Shown here piece after piece: positions 60,946 through 64,000 of a stretch of 64,000 bases of DNA. Made by a program: the position numbers and the translations under genes. The stretch spans positions 153,041,152 to 153,105,151 of the forward strand of contig CP136066.1 in the NCBI GenBank assembly GCA_032622095.1. The letters are read 5' to 3'. This DNA is from Siphonodentalium dalli. Taxonomy: Eukaryota; Mollusca; Scaphopoda; Gadilida; Siphonodentaliidae. Position 1 is the stretch's first letter. Every line of letters starts with the position of its first letter. Under the pieces are notes generated by a model. It saw only the letters and a program-made list of their open reading frames with translations. It ran no database searches and was not told the DNA's origin.

Positions 60946-61250
60946 TATTCCGGCTAAATCTGGATTCACCGATCACATATATCCCTACTCGTCCTCAAAA
61001 CATTGGTAAATTCCCAATGAACTCGAATAAAATCGCCATGTTGACAGAAAATTCACAGAACGAAGTGAGAACCCATCACGGAAGTAACTTGTCGATTTCC
61101 TACAGTACAGTAGCATTAGAATATTACAGTGCGCATGCGCCGAAAGGCCAACAACTTCGTTTGATGATTAGAAGTCAAATAGTGCAATAGCGTAATTAAT
61201 TTCTGGCTGCCCATTACGCAATGGGCACGCGGAATCTAATCGTCTGCAGA
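60946..61250 (-). promoter_or_regulatory. PRKCE: Probable 5' UTR and promoter of PKC epsilon
   Basis: Region just upstream of the start codon. It is richer in CG than the surrounding introns. It holds a 10-bp palindrome GCGCATGCGC at 61131-61140, the core of an NRF1-type site, 186 bases upstream of ATG. A start-stop upstream ORF (ATG TGA at 60978-60973) lies 28 bases before the main ATG. No TATA box is obvious. The transcription start is not known. Confidence 0.5.
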
Positions 61251-62498
61251 AAATTCTAGATGTTATTTAGTCTCATATTTGGATGTTTTTTTGTCATTTT
61301 ATTTTTAGGAATATTAAACTTTTAACATCGATATTTAGATTGACACATTGTTCTAAACAGTGTGTACGGTGTAGTACTGTCAGCTACACTGTGGCGTATT
61401 TGAAACACATGGTGCACATAAGTATTGATACGTCGCTTTGATCTTTGCCGCGTTTGATAAGCCCGTTATGATCACAGATTAGGTTTCAAAGCCAATCAAT
61501 GTGGTTATTCAACAATATGCCGTTCAACTGATAATAGTTTTACAACAAGTTAGTTTGTTTGAGACACGATTTAAAACTTTTGAACTTGGGGGAAATTAGC
61601 CTCGATCTTCATACCCTTGGCTATAATATGGACCAAAACACAGATCATATAAATTTATGTAATTCAATTGAATGGTTTATTTGAATGAATCCAAAAACAG
61701 GATTGTATACCCAAAATAATAAAGTTTTCATATTAATAATAAATGGACATTTTTGGACAAATAACACAAAATAAAATTAAAGTTGTGAACAAATGTGAAG
61801 TAATAGACCTATTTAGATTCTGAAATGTGAGCACATGACTACAGGGTGGGTTTTTTGGGGGGAGGGGGGGCTTAAAATCTGATGTGAACCGGAATCATTA
61901 TTCTTAGTTTGATTCTTGTAAAAGCAGCAATTTTTGCTGTAGAAATGCAATATTATTTACTCTCGCAATATTTATAGATTTTAAGGCCTGGTGGGTATTG
62001 GGGGGGGGGGGGGGGGGGTACCACATTCCCAATTAACTTTTGTCCGATATGTTCACCAGTTGGATTTTTTTTGCCTGACTCAGTTGGAAATTTGCAGTTG
62101 GAAATTCTGAGAAAGACAACCCCGTCCCCAATGGAGACCCAAAAGCAGCAACAGTACGTACCTGTTTGTTTCATATTTGTAACCTTTATCTAAATTTCAA
62201 CTTGTTTCCTATTTTAATAAAGAAATGTCATGAGAATATGATATTAAAGAATATTTAATATGATTCTCACATTCTGTCCACAATTTGCAGAATTAAAGTC
62301 ACAATAAATTAATGACTTGATTCTCATTCAACTTTTTTCATATTGGAAAAGGATTAGGCAAGATATTTAATATATTTTGCCTAGAAGGACACTTCCCCCC
62401 CCCCCCCCCTCCCCAACTTTCACGAATATTTTCAACAGTTGGAAATTTCATACCTGACAAAACATTAGTTGGAAATTGATATCAACAGTTTGTCCTGA
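61251..62498. other. Upstream DNA with G/C runs and AGTTGGAAATT repeats
   Basis: G19 at 62000-62018 and C15 at 62395-62409. AGTTGGAAATT recurs at about 62083, 62095, 62437 and 62466. No gene recognised. Confidence 0.55.
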
Positions 62499-62631
62499 TA
62501 CAGTAATGCCCTAAATAATCGACTCCTTAACCACAGCAGAATTATAGGTAATTTTCAGGATTTAGTTGGAAATATGGCTTGTTGCCATTCATCGGAAAGC
62601 TCTCAGTGCAATTATTTAGGGCATTACTGTA
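62499..62631 (+). mobile_element. Mariner-like MITE, family D, second arm deleted
   Basis: TACAGTAATGCCCTAAATAATC, left arm to GGAAAGCTCTCAGTG, then directly CAATTATTTAGGGCATTACTGTA. Confidence 0.9.
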
Positions 62632-63662
62632 GTTTAATTTTCCAAACAATATTAAAGGCAAGGATGACCTTGGTTGTAGGTTATAATTTAGAAATAACAA
62701 TTTCCAAATTATAAACGAGAGGCCGATCACGATCGGCAGATGTTTAACCCATACCTTGGCGATAGCGATCTTTTCAACAATTCACAGCGTACTATTATTT
62801 ATTAGTTTCATAGTGGAATCAGACATATTGAGCAACTTGCTCATTTAAACACAATAGGAAGATGGATATGACATTCGATTTCAACCTATTCGGTCACTCC
62901 AACAGAAATACATGTATGTGTGATAGATTGATAAAGATAATTATACCCAAACACAGTCAGACAGATGCACCATAGCTGTTAAAGATATAATTGTTACAAT
63001 ATTAACATCATAATAACTCTATTTATTTAATTCTTACAATGGAACCTGAGTCATAACAGATTATGTTGTTGTGTTAGCTGCATAGTAAAAGTTATGGGAT
63101 GATTGAGATTAGAGACCAACAAACACCTGAACCAGGGTAATATCCAGGCCAGTTTTGGTACCTGTAACAGGTAAGGGCGCCCAAATTCCTGGCGCCCAAA
63201 AAACAGCTACAACTAACAACTAACACTAAATCATCAAATAAAGCGATAAATTGTCATTTTATGGCAGTATGTACATGTAGTTCAAGGGGGAATGCCACCC
63301 ATACCCTCCCCAACTTAGGGCTGCTGCCTTCGGATATGACTTTGGCATATAAACAGGTGTCCCCAAATAATTACTGGAAACTACACTGACCTGAACATCT
63401 ATATAAGTGAGGGGTGTATAGACCTTGATATTAAATATGATTGATAATGGTTGGATATAAAATATTTTAATACAGAATTATCAGATAACTAAAGGAGAGA
63501 TATGAGAAGGGTCAAATTGAAAATATTAGAGTCATAACATTGGATCGCGTACAGTATCCATGTACCTATGGTTAATTTTATTCTAAGCTGATCATTGGAA
63601 AGATACAATGTCTGTAACAGCAGAAATATTATTAAATATTGGGTTAATATTCTCAAAACCAT
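62632..63662. other. Upstream DNA, nothing recognised
   Basis: No exon or repeat family recognised. Confidence 0.5.
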
Positions 63663-64000
63663 TCAATCAATACCATAATCTATACGCATGAAGAATGTAT
63701 CACAATCAACCTGAATGAGATTATAAAAGTGATTGGGTGAAAAATATTTGACCAAAAAGTCAGCTTCAAGAATACCAGAACCATTATTATTATCCTGCAG
63801 CCCAAATGCAATAGAGGGAATTTCAAAATAAGATATATCCTCAAATGATGAATATTCAATTGGTGGCTTATAATTAATAGAAATTCTTAGTGAACCTGGC
63901 CTAAGGCGAAAGAGATAATTTAAAATCTGCGTATCAGATATTATGTGTCTATGGAATAGGTTAATTTTAATCCTGAAATACATGCAAGTGAAAAGTGGAT
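63663..64000 (-). CDS. Unrecognised open frame entering from the right edge
   Basis: Open from the window edge to TGA at about 63665, at least 110 codons. First ATG at 63983, but the frame continues upstream without a stop. Protein-like composition, including YKPPIEYSSFEDISYFEIP and a C terminus FFMRIDYGID. No family recognised. It could be a terminal exon of a neighbouring gene, a mobile-element remnant, or chance in AT-rich DNA. Confidence 0.3.
   Translation of the reverse strand, partial: PLFTCMYFRIKINLFHRHIISDTQILNYLFRLRPGSLRISINYKPPIEYSSFEDISYFEIPSIAFGLQDNNNGSGILEADFLVKYFSPNHFYNLIQVDCDTFFMRIDYGID

Noticed and set aside
60268-60334. Similarity of exon 2 to the SINE tail (CTGTATAAGCTC against CTATATAAGCTC)
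   Set aside because: Short, and the coding match to the conserved C2 strand plus correct splice phases explains the sequence; treated as coincidence.
60967-60969. Upstream in-frame start for PKC epsilon
   Set aside because: The codon is GTG, it is preceded in frame by TGA at 60975-60973, and the family starts at the ATG at 60945.

Overview
The window is intron-rich, AT-rich animal nuclear DNA. One protein-coding gene can be read with certainty: an orthologue of protein kinase C epsilon (novel, Ca2+-independent PKC; the class called Apl II in molluscs). It lies on the minus strand and runs right to left from the start codon at 60945 to the glycine-rich loop of the kinase domain at 3996, where it leaves the window. 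Ten coding exons total 1,386 nt (462 codons) in about 57 kb: C2 domain (exons 1-2), pseudosubstrate and C1A (exons 3-5, including a 32-nt micro-exon), C1B (exons 6-7), hinge (exons 8-9), and the start of the kinase domain (exon 10). The catalytic core is not present. The exon phases close cleanly through exon 8; the exon 9/10 junction is the only uncertain one.

Nearly everything else is short, mostly non-autonomous mobile DNA in the introns. The families were separated by eye from their ends and target-site duplications: (i) hAT-like elements with paired subterminal hairpins and 8-bp duplications; (ii) four piggyBac-like families (E, E2, F, P) that all begin TTAACCCTTT and sit on TTAA; (iii) a roughly 210-bp near-perfect palindrome (D) with TA duplications, mariner-like; (iv) a Mutator-like family with 9-bp duplications; (v) several elements built from about 164-175-bp internal tandem units with a GGACGGACGG-type tail and a terminal hairpin or short inverted repeat, resembling the pearl/HINE elements described in bivalves; (vi) one tRNA-derived SINE with a (TTA)n tail; (vii) three Helitron-like 5' ends; and (viii) unclassified inverted-repeat families (G, Q, R, T, V) and dispersed repeats (U, W). 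Many are nested, and several insertion events can be ordered.

Layout. 1-4 kb: two arrays of 164-bp units plus a hairpin-tailed element. 4-31 kb: exons 10 to 3, with MITEs in every intron longer than 4 kb. 31-60 kb: a 29-kb intron 2 containing most mobile elements, the SINE, a 94-bp minisatellite and long G/C homopolymers. 60-61.2 kb: exons 2 and 1 and the likely promoter, with a GCGCATGCGC palindrome. 61.2-64 kb: upstream DNA with no recognised gene, except an unrecognised open frame entering from the right edge.

The organism is a metazoan. The pearl-like repeats and the mollusc-type PKC suggest a lophotrochozoan, most likely a bivalve mollusc; this is an inference, not an identification. 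I saw no prokaryotic genes, CRISPR arrays, rRNA or functional tRNA genes.
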